A DNA stretch of 64,000 nucleotides, taken from NCBI GenBank assembly GCA_003820375.1, contig RPQH01000005.1:23806-87805 (forward strand). Direction: 5' to 3'. Shown piece by piece: positions 18,239 to 29,158 of this stretch; position 1 is the first letter of the stretch, and every line of letters begins with the position of its first letter. Source of the stretch: Ignavibacteriota bacterium (GTDB taxonomy: Bacteria; Bacteroidota; Ignavibacteria; Tepidaquicellales; OLB5). The position numbers and the translations under genes were made by a program. The notes below the pieces were generated by a model. That model had not been told where the DNA came from. It saw only the letters and a list, made by a program, of their open reading frames with translations, and searched no databases.

Positions 18239-18898
18239 ATGCATTACAAAGACATCATATCTGCAAGTGCTGCAGGTATTCACAAAGGATTAGATACCGT
18301 AAACCAGCTTGTCCCAATGGTTGTTGAACAAACATCGAGGGGTGAACGCGGCATGGATATTTATTCCCGTTTGCTGAGAGAGCGTATTGTGTTTATTGGA
18401 TTTCCTGTTGATGACCACATTGCAAGCTTAGTTATTGCTCAGCTTTTATTTCTTGAATCTGAAGAGGCTGATAAAGATATAATGTTATATATTAATTCAC
18501 CGGGCGGAAGCGTATCGGCAGGACTGGCAATCTATGATACAATGCAGTACGTCAGACCGCAAATAGCTACTATCTGCATTGGTATGGCTGCATCAATGGC
18601 TGCTATTCTGCTTGCAGGCGGTGAAGCAGGTAAAAGAACGGCTCTGCCCAATTCCAAAATTATGATTCACCAGCCATTAGGCGGTACACAGGGACAGGCA
18701 ACCGATATTGAGATTTATACTAAGGAAATGCTCAGAACTCGTGACTCGCTGTATGGAATTTTAGCTCATCATACAGGCAAACCGATTGAGCAAATTCATA
18801 AGGATTCCGACAGAGATAACTTTATGTCAGCTGAAGAAGCGAAGGCATATGGACTGATAGATAATATATTAACAAAAAGAATGATAGAAAAGAAGTAA
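18239..18898 (+). CDS. clpP: ATP-dependent Clp protease proteolytic subunit
   Basis: This 219-residue serine peptidase forms the tetradecameric ClpP barrel fed by ClpX or ClpA-type ATPases. The catalytic triad is visible: Ser119 in GMAASMAA, His144 in IMIHQP and Asp193 in DRDNF. All are offset by 22 from E. coli numbering. [17 protein letters not shown] and the handle-region [20 protein letters not shown] are canonical. I chose ATG 18239 because AGAAAGGA precedes it. The in-frame ATG at 18155 would translate the 9-bp word array into repeated NLMNL, which is not credible. A strong terminator follows. Confidence 0.95.
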   Translation: MHYKDIISASAAGIHKGLDTVNQLVPMVVEQTSRGERGMDIYSRLLRERIVFIGFPVDDHIASLVIAQLLFLESEEADKDIMLYINSPGGSVSAGLAIYDTMQYVRPQIATICIGMAASMAAILLAGGEAGKRTALPNSKIMIHQPLGGTQGQATDIEIYTKEMLRTRDSLYGILAHHTGKPIEQIHKDSDRDNFMSAEEAKAYGLIDNILTKRMIEKK

Positions 18899-18916
18899 GA
18901 ATTATTAAGTAAAGAT

Positions 18917-18950
18917 AAAAAGGCAGGCATTTTTAATGTCTGCCTTTTTT
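18917..18950 (+). terminator. Intrinsic terminator after clpP
   Basis: AAAAAGGCAG (18917-18926) pairs with CTGCC followed by a run of T (18940-18950), with a short inner CAT/ATG extension. It ends the tig-S23-clpP unit. Confidence 0.9.
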
Positions 18951-19101
18951 ATTGTAAATAACTGTATTGACAGGGTTTAAATAAGAAATTATATTTAGTA
19001 AAATCCTCACCTACAAATTATCCGCGGCAATTTTTCCGGCCATAAGTTGCTGCCAATAATTACTGATTTTTGTTGTGTTTTGTGAATTTTTTTATTGAAG
19101 T

Positions 19102-20745
19102 ATGAAAAAATATAAGATAAACAAAATACTACCGGTAACTATGGCGTTCTTCATTTTCTGCTTAGAACTGCAGACTGTAAATCTTTATGCCCAACCACAA
19201 AGAGAGTGGACTAGCTTTTATCCCGAAACAAATACATTCTCATCAGGTGCTGCTGCTATGGCAATAGATGACTCGGGAAATGTATATACTACAGGTCACT
19301 CCGAAGGTTACAATGGAACTATACCATGGAACAGCTATACAACAGTTAAATATAACACCAGCGGTGTTATGCAATGGGTCACAAATTTTACCGGAGAAAC
19401 CGGTGGCGGTAAATTTCCTCATGATATTGCTGTTGATAATGAAGGTAATGTCTATGTAACAGGATATGCACATAGAACTGCAAGTGATTTTGATTTTTGC
19501 ACAATCAAATATAATTCAAGCGGAGTGCAGCAATGGGTAAGATATTATGACGGACCTGTTAATGGAATAGACCGCGCTGATAAAATAGCAATTGATAACA
19601 ACGGAAATATTTATATTTCAGGAAATAGTACTGTAGAGGGGACATTAGGCAGAGTTATAACAACAATTAAATACTCAAATACTGGAGATGTGCTTTGGAT
19701 TAAATCATTTGGTTCATCAATTAGGCCTTCATATGTAAACGGGATGAAAGCTGATGAAAATTGCAACATTTACATTACAGGAGAGAATAAAGGATTAGCA
19801 ACTACACTAAAGTATGATTCATCAGGAAACCTATTGTGGTCAGATCAGGTCGGCTTTTCGGCAGCTTCAAGATCGTTAGCACTAGATAAAGAAAATAATG
19901 TTTACATAACAGGATATAAGAATAATTATAATCCTTCATTAAATGACTGTCTAATCATAAAGTATACTCCGACAGGTGTTCCGCTATGGATAAAATTATA
20001 TAATCCGGATTCAACAAACAATGGAAGCGATTATATGGGAAACTCAATTGTCAGCGATACATCCGGAAATTGCTATGTATGCGGATCCTGCAGAAGTGAC
20101 CAATATTCCGGTTTAAGACAATTTATTGTTAAATATGATGCAAATGGTAATAAAATATGGGAAGTGAAAAATGATTCACTGAACAACCAACATAACAGTT
20201 ATATTGATATTGACAAATATAATCAAATCTACATTGCATCAAATTTTCATATCGGTCATCCTGTAATAAGTAAAATGAAACTTATAAAATATAACAACTC
20301 GGGAATATTTTTATGGGAGCAATCATATATTGATTCTTTAGCTGAAACATCATGTATAAAAGTAGATAAAGATTGTAATATTTATCAGACCGGTCACAGA
20401 AAACAAAAAATGTTAACAATGAAGTATTCACAATATTTAGGTGTAAAACCCGGTGAAAAATACTTAAAATATAATTTCATATTATTACAGAATTATCCTA
20501 ATCCATTTAACTCATCTACAATAATACGTTTTTATATTCCAACATTAATAAACGATAATAAATATGTCCGGCTAGAAATATACGATATTTCCGGTAGATT
20601 AGTTAAATCTTTCTATAACAAAATTTTTATGAAAGGATTTAATGAAGTGATTTGGAATGCTTCAAATTATTCAAGCGGAATATATTTCTATAGAGTAAAT
20701 ATTAATGGTTTTGAAGAAACAAAGAAAATGATTTTAATAAAATAA
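19102..20745 (+). CDS. T9SS-secreted SBBP-repeat beta-propeller protein
   Basis: This 547-residue protein has a signal peptide (hydrophobic about 10-30, ending LYAQP). Seven to eight repeats follow of the form DxxGNVYVTGxS..., then TTIKYNxxGVxQW, the SBBP seven-bladed propeller pattern. The C-terminus (last 80 or so) is a T9SS type-A sorting domain: LQNYPNPFNSSTIIRFYIP, then YDISGRLVKSF, then YSSGIYFYRV and KKMILIK. It is probably displayed on or released from the surface. No catalytic motif is seen. A related gene of nearly equal length lies at 50281. The gene stands alone between two terminators. Confidence 0.85.
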   Translation: MKKYKINKILPVTMAFFIFCLELQTVNLYAQPQREWTSFYPETNTFSSGAAAMAIDDSGNVYTTGHSEGYNGTIPWNSYTTVKYNTSGVMQWVTNFTGETGGGKFPHDIAVDNEGNVYVTGYAHRTASDFDFCTIKYNSSGVQQWVRYYDGPVNGIDRADKIAIDNNGNIYISGNSTVEGTLGRVITTIKYSNTGDVLWIKSFGSSIRPSYVNGMKADENCNIYITGENKGLATTLKYDSSGNLLWSDQVGFSAASRSLALDKENNVYITGYKNNYNPSLNDCLIIKYTPTGVPLWIKLYNPDSTNNGSDYMGNSIVSDTSGNCYVCGSCRSDQYSGLRQFIVKYDANGNKIWEVKNDSLNNQHNSYIDIDKYNQIYIASNFHIGHPVISKMKLIKYNNSGIFLWEQSYIDSLAETSCIKVDKDCNIYQTGHRKQKMLTMKYSQYLGVKPGEKYLKYNFILLQNYPNPFNSSTIIRFYIPTLINDNKYVRLEIYDISGRLVKSFYNKIFMKGFNEVIWNASNYSSGIYFYRVNINGFEETKKMILIK

Positions 20746-20802
20746 TATTGTCCAATTCATCCGTTTCTCAGATAAACTGCGAGACAGAAAATGAGAATAA
20801 CC

Positions 20803-20829
20803 AAAAAACGCTCAATTGAGGGTCTTTTT
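20803..20829. terminator. Bidirectional terminator between convergent genes
   Basis: The perfect palindrome CTCAATTGAG (20811-20820) is flanked by an A run on the left and TCTTTTT on the right. It serves the plus-strand T9SS gene and abuts the stop codon of the minus-strand gene at 20828. Confidence 0.7.
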
Positions 20830-21733
20830 ATTTCTCCAACTTCTTTATTGAGTCAGGTTCCTGAGACTTTTCTTCCTGCTTTATTTCCTTATCTTCGGTT
20901 TTCTTTTTTTTCTTAGTCACTTTCTGCTTTACCGAGTCTTTGCTTGTTTCCTTGCTTGCTTCTTTTTCCTTAATAGATGGTGCTATATCTTTAATTATAC
21001 TTTCCGTTCCTTTGTTTTGGTCCGAATCGATTTTATCTTCTTTATTTTTCAAGTCGCCTTCACTTTTTCTTATATTAGCGGGTGCTTCTTTCTTTTCAAT
21101 TCTTCTTACGCCATCATCAATCTTTTCTTCCGACTTTTTTTCAGCATCTATTTTTGGAATAGCTTTTATTATCTGTTCATCAACCGGCATAGTCTTTTGT
21201 TCAACTGGTTGTTCGGTTTCATTTCTTATCACATTAAAATCCGAATTCACTTTCTCCGGCCCTGAAATAGCTTCTTTCGTCATAACTCTCGGTTCTGATC
21301 CTCTTGAATCCTTCGAAGTAACTTCATCATTCGATGTAATCGGACTCTCTTTGCTCTTCTCATTCCTTTCAGCACTCTCTTCAACCGTTTGACCTAAAGT
21401 ACTTGAAGACGGCTGCTGTTGAGTATCCTGCTTAACTGAAACCTGCTCGTCCTTATTCATTTGACCCGGATTGTATGCAACATACCAAATCAAAGCAATA
21501 AGAACTACAGCAGTCAACCCTATTGCAGGAATATATGCCGGCCTCAGAAATGAGAATAGACCCCCGCGCTGCTTTTCACCATGTAACAGGTGCTTTGCAG
21601 ATGGACCCATCCGCTCGGATTCTACTCCTCTTAACCTTGAGTATAACCTATGCTCAAATTCCTTCTTCGCTTTAACTTTAGGAACAGCTCTAAGCCTGGC
21701 TCTCAGTTCATTATATTTTTCTTCGTCAGACAT
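20828..21733 (-). CDS. Single-pass membrane protein, putative anti-sigma partner
   Basis: This 301-residue protein has a cytosolic N-terminus (1-64, rich in Arg/Glu) and one membrane helix at about 66-87 (YIPAIGLTAVVLIALIWYVAY). About 210 low-complexity Lys/Glu/Ser-rich residues follow, presumably periplasmic and disordered. It begins 27 bp after the ECF sigma gene stop, the usual place of an anti-sigma factor. However, the HxxxCxxC zinc motif of common anti-sigma domains is absent. The role is inferred from position and topology only. The tail could sense envelope stress or be cleaved in regulated proteolysis, but no motif supports a mechanism. Confidence 0.6.
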   Translation of the reverse strand: MSDEEKYNELRARLRAVPKVKAKKEFEHRLYSRLRGVESERMGPSAKHLLHGEKQRGGLFSFLRPAYIPAIGLTAVVLIALIWYVAYNPGQMNKDEQVSVKQDTQQQPSSSTLGQTVEESAERNEKSKESPITSNDEVTSKDSRGSEPRVMTKEAISGPEKVNSDFNVIRNETEQPVEQKTMPVDEQIIKAIPKIDAEKKSEEKIDDGVRRIEKKEAPANIRKSEGDLKNKEDKIDSDQNKGTESIIKDIAPSIKEKEASKETSKDSVKQKVTKKKKKTEDKEIKQEEKSQEPDSIKKLEK

Positions 21734-21760
21734 TGTTTAACTCTTTGCTTGTAACTTTTA

Positions 21761-22357
21761 TTACTCTCTGTATAAATTCTTTAATAATTTTTGTAGTTTT
21801 TCTCTTCCCCTGTTTATCCTTGATTTTACAGTACCCATCGGAAGCCCTGTCATTTCAGCTATCTCTTCGTATGAAAAATCTTCAACGTCCCTAAGTATTA
21901 CCAGCTTCCTGTAATTCTCCGAAATCGAATTAAGCGCTTTTTGTATCTGTTCATTCTGAAACTTTGCATTAGCATCCACATCAGGCAAAAAAGCATCATC
22001 GGGTATATCAAAATCTTTATCATCTTCTTCACTTGAAGAGCTTAATGAAAATATTTTGTACTTCTGCTTCTTAATCAGCTTCGTCTTAGCAAGATTAATT
22101 GCAATCGTATATATCCACGTTGAAAACTTTGCAATCTCTTTATATAAATGCTTTGATACATATACCTTAATAAAAGTATCCTGTACTATGTCATCGCATT
22201 CATCATAACTTCCAACATACCTGTAAATAAAGTTAGTTAACCTATCTTTATAGCGTTTAACAATTTCGTTGTAAGCACTGTTATCGCCTTCCTGAAAGTT
22301 AAAAATTAATTGCTCGTCTGATAGATCTTCTACCTTTAATCCCTCGTCTAAGGGCAT
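21761..22357 (-). CDS. ECF RNA polymerase sigma factor (RpoE-like)
   Basis: This 198-residue ECF sigma factor has region 2 at about 25-90: YNEIVKRYKDRLTNFIYRYV, then DECDDIVQDTFIKVY and FSTWIYTIAINLAK, which contact core and the -10 element. An acidic Ser/Asp linker (about 105-128) leads to region 4 at about 138-190, with the helix-turn-helix YEEIAEMTGLPMGTVKSRINRGREKL that reads the -35 element. It is the first gene of a two-gene unit with the membrane protein downstream. Its regulon is unknown. The ATG at 22357 is preceded by TAGGAT, a moderate ribosome binding site. Confidence 0.92.
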   Translation of the reverse strand: MPLDEGLKVEDLSDEQLIFNFQEGDNSAYNEIVKRYKDRLTNFIYRYVGSYDECDDIVQDTFIKVYVSKHLYKEIAKFSTWIYTIAINLAKTKLIKKQKYKIFSLSSSSEEDDKDFDIPDDAFLPDVDANAKFQNEQIQKALNSISENYRKLVILRDVEDFSYEEIAEMTGLPMGTVKSRINRGREKLQKLLKNLYRE

Positions 22358-22448
22358 TTATCCTATTAGTTTTACTTTAAATTTATAATTTTGTTCCGTT
22401 TTTGTAAATATTTGTAACGTAACTACCTCACCCACCAACCCCCTCTCA

Positions 22449-22608
22449 CAATTTCGGATTGCGAATTGCCAATTGCGGATTAATAAGCTTGAACCCCAGA
22501 TTAAAATGATGAAGTATGATTAAATCTTAAAATTAATCTGAAAAATCTGACAAATTTGACTAATCTGATAAATTAAATTACCAATTCGCAATTCGCAATC
22601 CGAAATTG
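22449..22608. repeat. 160-bp element bounded by 21-bp inverted repeats
   Basis: CAATTTCGGATTGCGAATTG(C) at 22449-22469 is perfectly reverse-complemented at 22588-22608, with weaker similarity extending inward about 15 bp. The interior contains 9-bp AATCTGAAA-type words (about 22528-22572). The right end touches the holA stop codon at 22609. The layout resembles a small MITE or a large hairpin, but no target-site duplication was recognised. Confidence 0.75.
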
Positions 22609-23622
22609 CTATATATTCGTCAATTCCTGCACCAAAGTAGTCATTAGCACTGCAGGTTCTATCTGACTTGATTTAAGCTTAACATCTGTCTCCATCAGTT
22701 TGCCAAACGCTGTGCTGAAATCTTTATTTTTTATGTACTTATAATGAGACTGAATAAACTTCAGCCTTTCACCCCAGATTTTAAACTTAGTATATAATTC
22801 ATTCTTTCCTGCACTGTCAAAATTTTTACCGCTTGCCAGCATATCCATATAATACCCGCTTATCGTTGATAACAAATATAATTCATTTATTCTACTTACG
22901 TTAAGCAAATTATTTAGTATATCGAGAGCCCTCCTGTGGTCATTCTTAATAATTGCCGACATCAGGTCATAAGGTGAATATTCCGCATCATAACCGGTAA
23001 ATTTCAGTATTATAGCAGAAGTAATTACCTTAGGTTCAGCACTTTCAAATTCAAAATAATTACAAATTTTTGAAATTTCAGTACTAACCAGGTCAAAATA
23101 GCGGGGTACAGTATTGATAAGCTCATCTATAGCGCTCTCTTCAATAGAACAGCCATTTTGAGAAACTAAATCCTTAATCCATTGCCTGTACTGTTCATCC
23201 GGCATATCGGTAAAATCGTAAAATTTAAGCTCTTTTTCAGCTTTTTTATCAAACAATTTCTTTTCCACCAATATTTCTTTATCAAAACCCAATAGCAGTG
23301 TCGTATCCGGGTCAGGATTTTTGGAATATTCTTTTAAAACATCAATATTCTTCCATAATTTCTCACATTTCTTTACTAAAACAATCTTATGCGTCGTAAA
23401 CAATGAAGAAAAATTTTTACAGAGGTCAACAATTTCATCAGCATTGGTTTCATCACCATATCTTTGGAAAAAATTTTCGTTATTCTTAGCAGAACCGAAA
23501 ATTTTTTCCTTTAATAACTCCCCTGCCTTATTGAAAAAGTAACCGTCGGAAATAAGAATATTATAAACCGGGTCAATCTTTCCGGCAGTTACTTTTTTTA
23601 CAAAATCTGAGTATTCTGGCAA
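22609..23622 (-). CDS. holA: DNA polymerase III delta subunit
   Basis: This 337-residue clamp-loader subunit opens the beta sliding clamp together with DnaX and delta-prime. The N-terminal part starts PVYNILISDGYFFNKAGELLKEK, the usual HolA opening. The degenerate AAA+ core lacks a P-loop, as expected for delta. The middle INTVPRYFDLVSTEISKI and C-terminal collar helices fit. Sequence conservation is moderate but the domain order and length match. It is the last gene of the operon starting at 26627, 1 bp after the cyclophilin stop. Confidence 0.85.
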   Translation of the reverse strand: MPEYSDFVKKVTAGKIDPVYNILISDGYFFNKAGELLKEKIFGSAKNNENFFQRYGDETNADEIVDLCKNFSSLFTTHKIVLVKKCEKLWKNIDVLKEYSKNPDPDTTLLLGFDKEILVEKKLFDKKAEKELKFYDFTDMPDEQYRQWIKDLVSQNGCSIEESAIDELINTVPRYFDLVSTEISKICNYFEFESAEPKVITSAIILKFTGYDAEYSPYDLMSAIIKNDHRRALDILNNLLNVSRINELYLLSTISGYYMDMLASGKNFDSAGKNELYTKFKIWGERLKFIQSHYKYIKNKDFSTAFGKLMETDVKLKSSQIEPAVLMTTLVQELTNI

Positions 23623-23623
23623 T

Positions 23624-24370
23624 TTATTCTATAAAAGATAATTTATTTATAACTACTTTTTCTAAAGGATTATCCCGTCCATCTTTTTTCACATTCTGAA
23701 TTTTAAGAGCAACATCAATTCCTTTAATAACTTTACCGAATACAGTGTATTGTCCATCAAGGAATGACGCTTCACCGGTAACAATATAGAACTGGCTTCC
23801 GCTTGATTCCTTCTTAGGATTAACCGCATCTCCCTGCCTTGCTGCAGCTAATGAGCCAAGTTCATGATTTCTTTTAATCTCTGCTGGGATTGTATAACCC
23901 GGTCCGCCAATACCATCATTAGACCTGTCATCATCTTTTGAGTTAGGGTCGCCGCCCTGTATCATAAATCCTGCAATTACTCTGTGGAATGTTACATCTT
24001 TGTAAAATTCTGAATTGACAAGTGACTTAAAGTTTGCCACATGCAAAGGTGCATCTGTCTCATATAATTCAATTGTCATATCGCCCATGCTTGTTTCCAT
24101 AAGTACGGTATTAGATTCGTTCTTTGCATTCATATTATTTGTATTTGCTGCATTTTCTGAATTCATCTGTTGGTTATTATATATTTGATTTTGAGAATTT
24201 GTTTGTGTAAAGCCGGTTTTTATAATATTGTTTCCGCTTCCTGGAAATAAAAAATATACCAACATACCTATAAATAAAGCACCAATGACTAAAGGTGAAA
24301 AGTTGGTCTTCGCAGCAGCTTTATTATTACCCGGCTGCTGCAATGGCTGTTCAAACACTATTTTATTCAA
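23624..24370 (-). CDS. Membrane-anchored cyclophilin-type peptidyl-prolyl isomerase
   Basis: This 248-residue protein has an N-terminal membrane anchor (about 25-43, FSPLVIGALFIGMLVYFLF), a Gln/Asn-rich linker, and a cyclophilin domain from about 88. The catalytic stretch FHRVIAGFMIQGGDP is present, as are GSQFYIVTG and the later FGKVIKG segment. It speeds Xaa-Pro isomerisation of exported proteins in the periplasm. The start is unclear: the reading begins at a TTG at 24370 and a GTG lies four codons in; neither has a good ribosome binding site. It is a close tandem paralogue of the lipoprotein at 24384. Confidence 0.88.
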   Translation of the reverse strand: MNKIVFEQPLQQPGNNKAAAKTNFSPLVIGALFIGMLVYFLFPGSGNNIIKTGFTQTNSQNQIYNNQQMNSENAANTNNMNAKNESNTVLMETSMGDMTIELYETDAPLHVANFKSLVNSEFYKDVTFHRVIAGFMIQGGDPNSKDDDRSNDGIGGPGYTIPAEIKRNHELGSLAAARQGDAVNPKKESSGSQFYIVTGEASFLDGQYTVFGKVIKGIDVALKIQNVKKDGRDNPLEKVVINKLSFIE

Positions 24371-24383
24371 TTATTCAGGTAAT

Positions 24384-25097
24384 TTATTTTACAAAATATA
24401 CTTTTTTAATAACTACTTTTTCAACCGGGTTGGAAGCACGGTCAACACCTACCTTCTCAATCTTTAAAGCAATATCCATTCCTTTTATAACCTTACCGTA
24501 CACTGTGTATTCACCATCAAGGTGAGAGGCATTTCCTGTAACAATATAAAACTGACTTCCGCTTGATTCCTTTTTCGGGTTAACCTGGTCTCCAAGCCGT
24601 GCACCTGCCAATGCCCCCTGCACATGCTTTGCTTTAATTTCTGCGGGAATAGTATATCCGGGTCCGCCCTGACCATCATTAGACCTGTCGTCATCTTTTG
24701 AATTAGGGTCGCCGCCCTGTATCATAAATCCAGCAATTACCCTGTGGAATGTAGTGTTATTGTAAAATCCCGATTTCACCAGTTTCTTAAAGTTTGCTAC
24801 ATGCTTCGGAGCATCTTTTTCGAAGAGCTCAACTGTTATATCTCCCATACTTGTCTGGATTACAACTTTATTAGTCTCTGTTTTTGATTCTTTTTCCGTA
24901 GTTTTTGATGTATCGGGAGCAATCGTTTTATTTGTATCTTGCTGCTGTGTAGTTTTTTGCTGATTATCTTGTGTTTTATTTTGTTCCTGGGTCGTTGTTG
25001 TTTTAGGTGGTACCTCTTCTTTTTTACCGCAGCCGGAAACAAATATTCCAACAGCTAAAAAAGCTGCTATTAAAATGCTGATGTTGAACAGCTTCAT
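24384..25097 (-). CDS. Lipoprotein cyclophilin-type peptidyl-prolyl isomerase
   Basis: This 237-residue protein has a lipoprotein signal with Cys23 (IFVSGCGKKEE), a Gln/Thr/Lys-rich linker, and a cyclophilin domain from about 77. FHRVIAGFMIQGGDPNSKDD, GSQFYIVTG and YGKVIKG are present. The domain is nearly the same as in the next gene, so the pair arose by tandem duplication and diverged in anchoring: lipid here, a helix in the neighbour. It is expected to act in the periplasm. It lies 13 bp upstream of its paralogue and 21 bp after uppP. Confidence 0.92.
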   Translation of the reverse strand: MKLFNISILIAAFLAVGIFVSGCGKKEEVPPKTTTTQEQNKTQDNQQKTTQQQDTNKTIAPDTSKTTEKESKTETNKVVIQTSMGDITVELFEKDAPKHVANFKKLVKSGFYNNTTFHRVIAGFMIQGGDPNSKDDDRSNDGQGGPGYTIPAEIKAKHVQGALAGARLGDQVNPKKESSGSQFYIVTGNASHLDGEYTVYGKVIKGMDIALKIEKVGVDRASNPVEKVVIKKVYFVK

Positions 25098-25118
25098 ATC
25101 TTTTTAATCCCTTTCTGT

Positions 25119-25946
25119 TTAGAAAATTAAATTTGTACTTAATAAAACCAATATTATTATACCAAAAATAATACGATATATAATAAAAATCATCATTGAA
25201 TGCTTCTTCAGGTAAGAAAGTAAGAACCAGATAGAAAGATAGCCAACAATACCCGAAACTACAGTTGCAACAATTAAGCTTAACATGTTTTCACTGCTTG
25301 CAAGCAATTCTGCTCTTTCGCTGTATAATTCATAAACACCACTGATAAGTATTGCAGGTATGCTCAGCAGGAATGAATATCGTGCTGCAGCCTCTCTTGT
25401 CATATTCCTGAAAAAGCCGCCTGTAATAGTTGAACCTGACCTTGATGTGCCGGGTATCAATGCAATTGACTGGAAAAATCCTATGAATAAGGCATCCATT
25501 GTATTCAGGTCATCCGATGTTCTGTTCTTTTTTGAAAATTTTTCTGCAATATAAATAACAAACGAGAAACCAATAAGCATTATAGCCATAATATACATGC
25601 TTCTGAATTGGTTCCGTATCAGGTCTTTAAATAAATAACCGAAAATCAGGATTGGAATTGTTCCAATACAGATATTGACTAACAATTTGAATTCTTTATT
25701 TTTTCTGTAATCACCGTTTTTACCTGATGAAACTATTGCTGATGTCATAAGCATCAGGTCTTTCCAAAAATAAATAATAATGGCAATCATAGTACCTACT
25801 TGTATAACGGCAGTGTAACCTGCTCCAATATCTTTCCATCCAAAAAATGAAGGTATAATTCTAAGATGTGCCGTACTGCTGATAGGTAAATATTCAGATA
25901 TCCCCTGTATAATACCTAATATAATAGCTTTAAAGATTTCGTTCAA
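25119..25946 (-). CDS. uppP: Undecaprenyl-diphosphatase
   Basis: This 275-residue integral membrane protein (BacA/UppP family) dephosphorylates undecaprenyl pyrophosphate, recycling the lipid carrier for peptidoglycan and polysaccharide synthesis. The two catalytic motifs are intact: GIIQGISEYLPISSTAH (11-27) and PGTSRSGST (164-172). Seven or eight hydrophobic helices fit the family. It is embedded between an outer-membrane protein gene (6 bp upstream) and the cyclophilins, so it seems to belong to an envelope-biogenesis operon. Confidence 0.95.
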   Translation of the reverse strand: MNEIFKAIILGIIQGISEYLPISSTAHLRIIPSFFGWKDIGAGYTAVIQVGTMIAIIIYFWKDLMLMTSAIVSSGKNGDYRKNKEFKLLVNICIGTIPILIFGYLFKDLIRNQFRSMYIMAIMLIGFSFVIYIAEKFSKKNRTSDDLNTMDALFIGFFQSIALIPGTSRSGSTITGGFFRNMTREAAARYSFLLSIPAILISGVYELYSERAELLASSENMLSLIVATVVSGIVGYLSIWFLLSYLKKHSMMIFIIYRIIFGIIILVLLSTNLIF

Positions 25947-25952
25947 AGTAGT

Positions 25953-26627
25953 TTATAATTTAATTGAAAAGCCAAGACGCACTCCGGCTCCATAACCGCC
26001 TAAATTAACTTCACTCCCTGTAGTGGGATTTTTCAAAATATTTCCATTGGTTTCTTTTAAAGAACCAAGCATACTCCCTGTTATATAACCGCTTAAATAC
26101 GATTCCAATGATTTTGACATGTCAGCAGAAAAGATTATCTCTCCTCTGAATGCAGGTCCTGAAGCTTTATAATTTATTTCCGATGCATTAGATATTGTTC
26201 TGTTCAGATTTGCAAAATGGTAGCCTGCTCCTGCACCGAATTTAAATCTGAAATTTGTATGCCTATTAACATAATAAGCCATCAGGTACGGTTGGTGCAC
26301 CTGGAGTAAATAATCATAGTTGTAAAATAAATAATACGATAAGCTTTTCATAAAATAAGAATAATCCAGCTTTATCGAAAATTTTTTATTAACTGTATAT
26401 TCCATTCCTGTAAATATTTCAAAACCGACTGAAAAGCTTTTAATACTATCTTTATTCGAATATGGTATAAATTCTTTCAGATAATCATTGAATGAAGGAG
26501 TGTTGGTAAGACTTACCCCCATTCCTGCAGATATTAAGTACTTGTTAGATTTTACAGGAATTTGAGAATGTAACGTTCCTGTAAAAAATATCATTATCAA
26601 TATTATATAATAATATTTTTTATTCAT
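25953..26627 (-). CDS. Outer-membrane beta-barrel-like protein, unknown function
   Basis: The 224-residue product has a signal peptide (MNKKYYYIILIMIFFTGTLHSQ). Alternating strands follow with Gly/aromatic girdles (LISAGMGVSLTN, FRFKFGAGAGYHFAN, GGYGAGVRLGFSIKL), suggesting an eight-stranded OmpW/OmpX-like barrel. I chose ATG 26627 over the in-frame ATG at 26651 because the longer start would lie inside the gyrB terminator hairpin and read its T run as codons. First gene of the uppP-cyclophilin-holA operon. The specific family is not recognised. Confidence 0.7.
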   Translation of the reverse strand: MNKKYYYIILIMIFFTGTLHSQIPVKSNKYLISAGMGVSLTNTPSFNDYLKEFIPYSNKDSIKSFSVGFEIFTGMEYTVNKKFSIKLDYSYFMKSLSYYLFYNYDYLLQVHQPYLMAYYVNRHTNFRFKFGAGAGYHFANLNRTISNASEINYKASGPAFRGEIIFSADMSKSLESYLSGYITGSMLGSLKETNGNILKNPTTGSEVNLGGYGAGVRLGFSIKL

Positions 26628-26643
26628 TAATTTAAAAATAAAA

Positions 26644-26694
26644 AATTCCATCTTATTATATTAATAATATTTTATATTAATTAAAGATGGAATT
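26644..26694 (-). terminator. Intrinsic terminator of the dnaN-gyrB operon
   Basis: AATTCCATCTT (26644-26654) and AAGATGGAATT (26684-26694) pair over 11 bp, and an AT-rich inner palindrome extends the stem. On the minus strand the stem is followed by TTTTTTATTTTT. The same ATTCCATCTT arm sequence recurs in the hairpin at 41933. Confidence 0.85.
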
Positions 26695-26818
26695 TTAATT
26701 AGAATTTTTATAATTCATTAATAATTTTAATTCTCTTTACTTACTTGTCAGTTTATCAACTTGTCAGCTTATCACCCTACAACCTTTAACCTGCAACCTG
26801 CAACAATTAACCAATCAA

Positions 26819-28843
<2,025 letters not shown>

Positions 28844-28846
28844 CTA

Positions 28847-29158
28847 TTAAATAAAAACTATATCTTTAATTGTATTTTTTTTCAAATGTAAATTTACTTT
28901 TTCTATTATCTCGTCTTTCCTTTTTGTCAGCTCAAATCTCCAAACTGCATCTTCAACTTTTACAAATAAAACCCCTTTTTTATTCTTTATCGGCATTGCC
29001 ACCTTTGCTATCTTCTCACCTACAACCGATTCCCAGAAAGCATATCTTTGCTTCTGGTATCTTTTAATTCCCTTCAGCAATCCATCAAGCTCTTTTTTTA
29101 ATGGTGCTGTACTTTTGGTTCTTTCTGCCAGGTCAACCGGCTGCTTTTTGCGTTCCAT
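28847..29158 (-). CDS. DciA-like (DUF721) replicative helicase-loader candidate
   Basis: This 103-residue protein has the DUF721/DciA core YAFWESVVGEKIAKVAMPI, then GVLFVKVEDAVWRFELTKRKDEII, close to the KH-like fold that loads DnaB in bacteria lacking DnaC/DnaI. Its start overlaps the end of recF by 26 bp and it ends 3 bp before gyrB, so the three are co-transcribed. The short N-terminal basic region is typical. The function is known for the family, not shown here. Confidence 0.85.
   Translation of the reverse strand: MERKKQPVDLAERTKSTAPLKKELDGLLKGIKRYQKQRYAFWESVVGEKIAKVAMPIKNKKGVLFVKVEDAVWRFELTKRKDEIIEKVNLHLKKNTIKDIVFI

Noticed and set aside
26628..26651. Eight-residue extension of the barrel protein
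   Set aside because: These codons are the T run and arm of the gyrB terminator.
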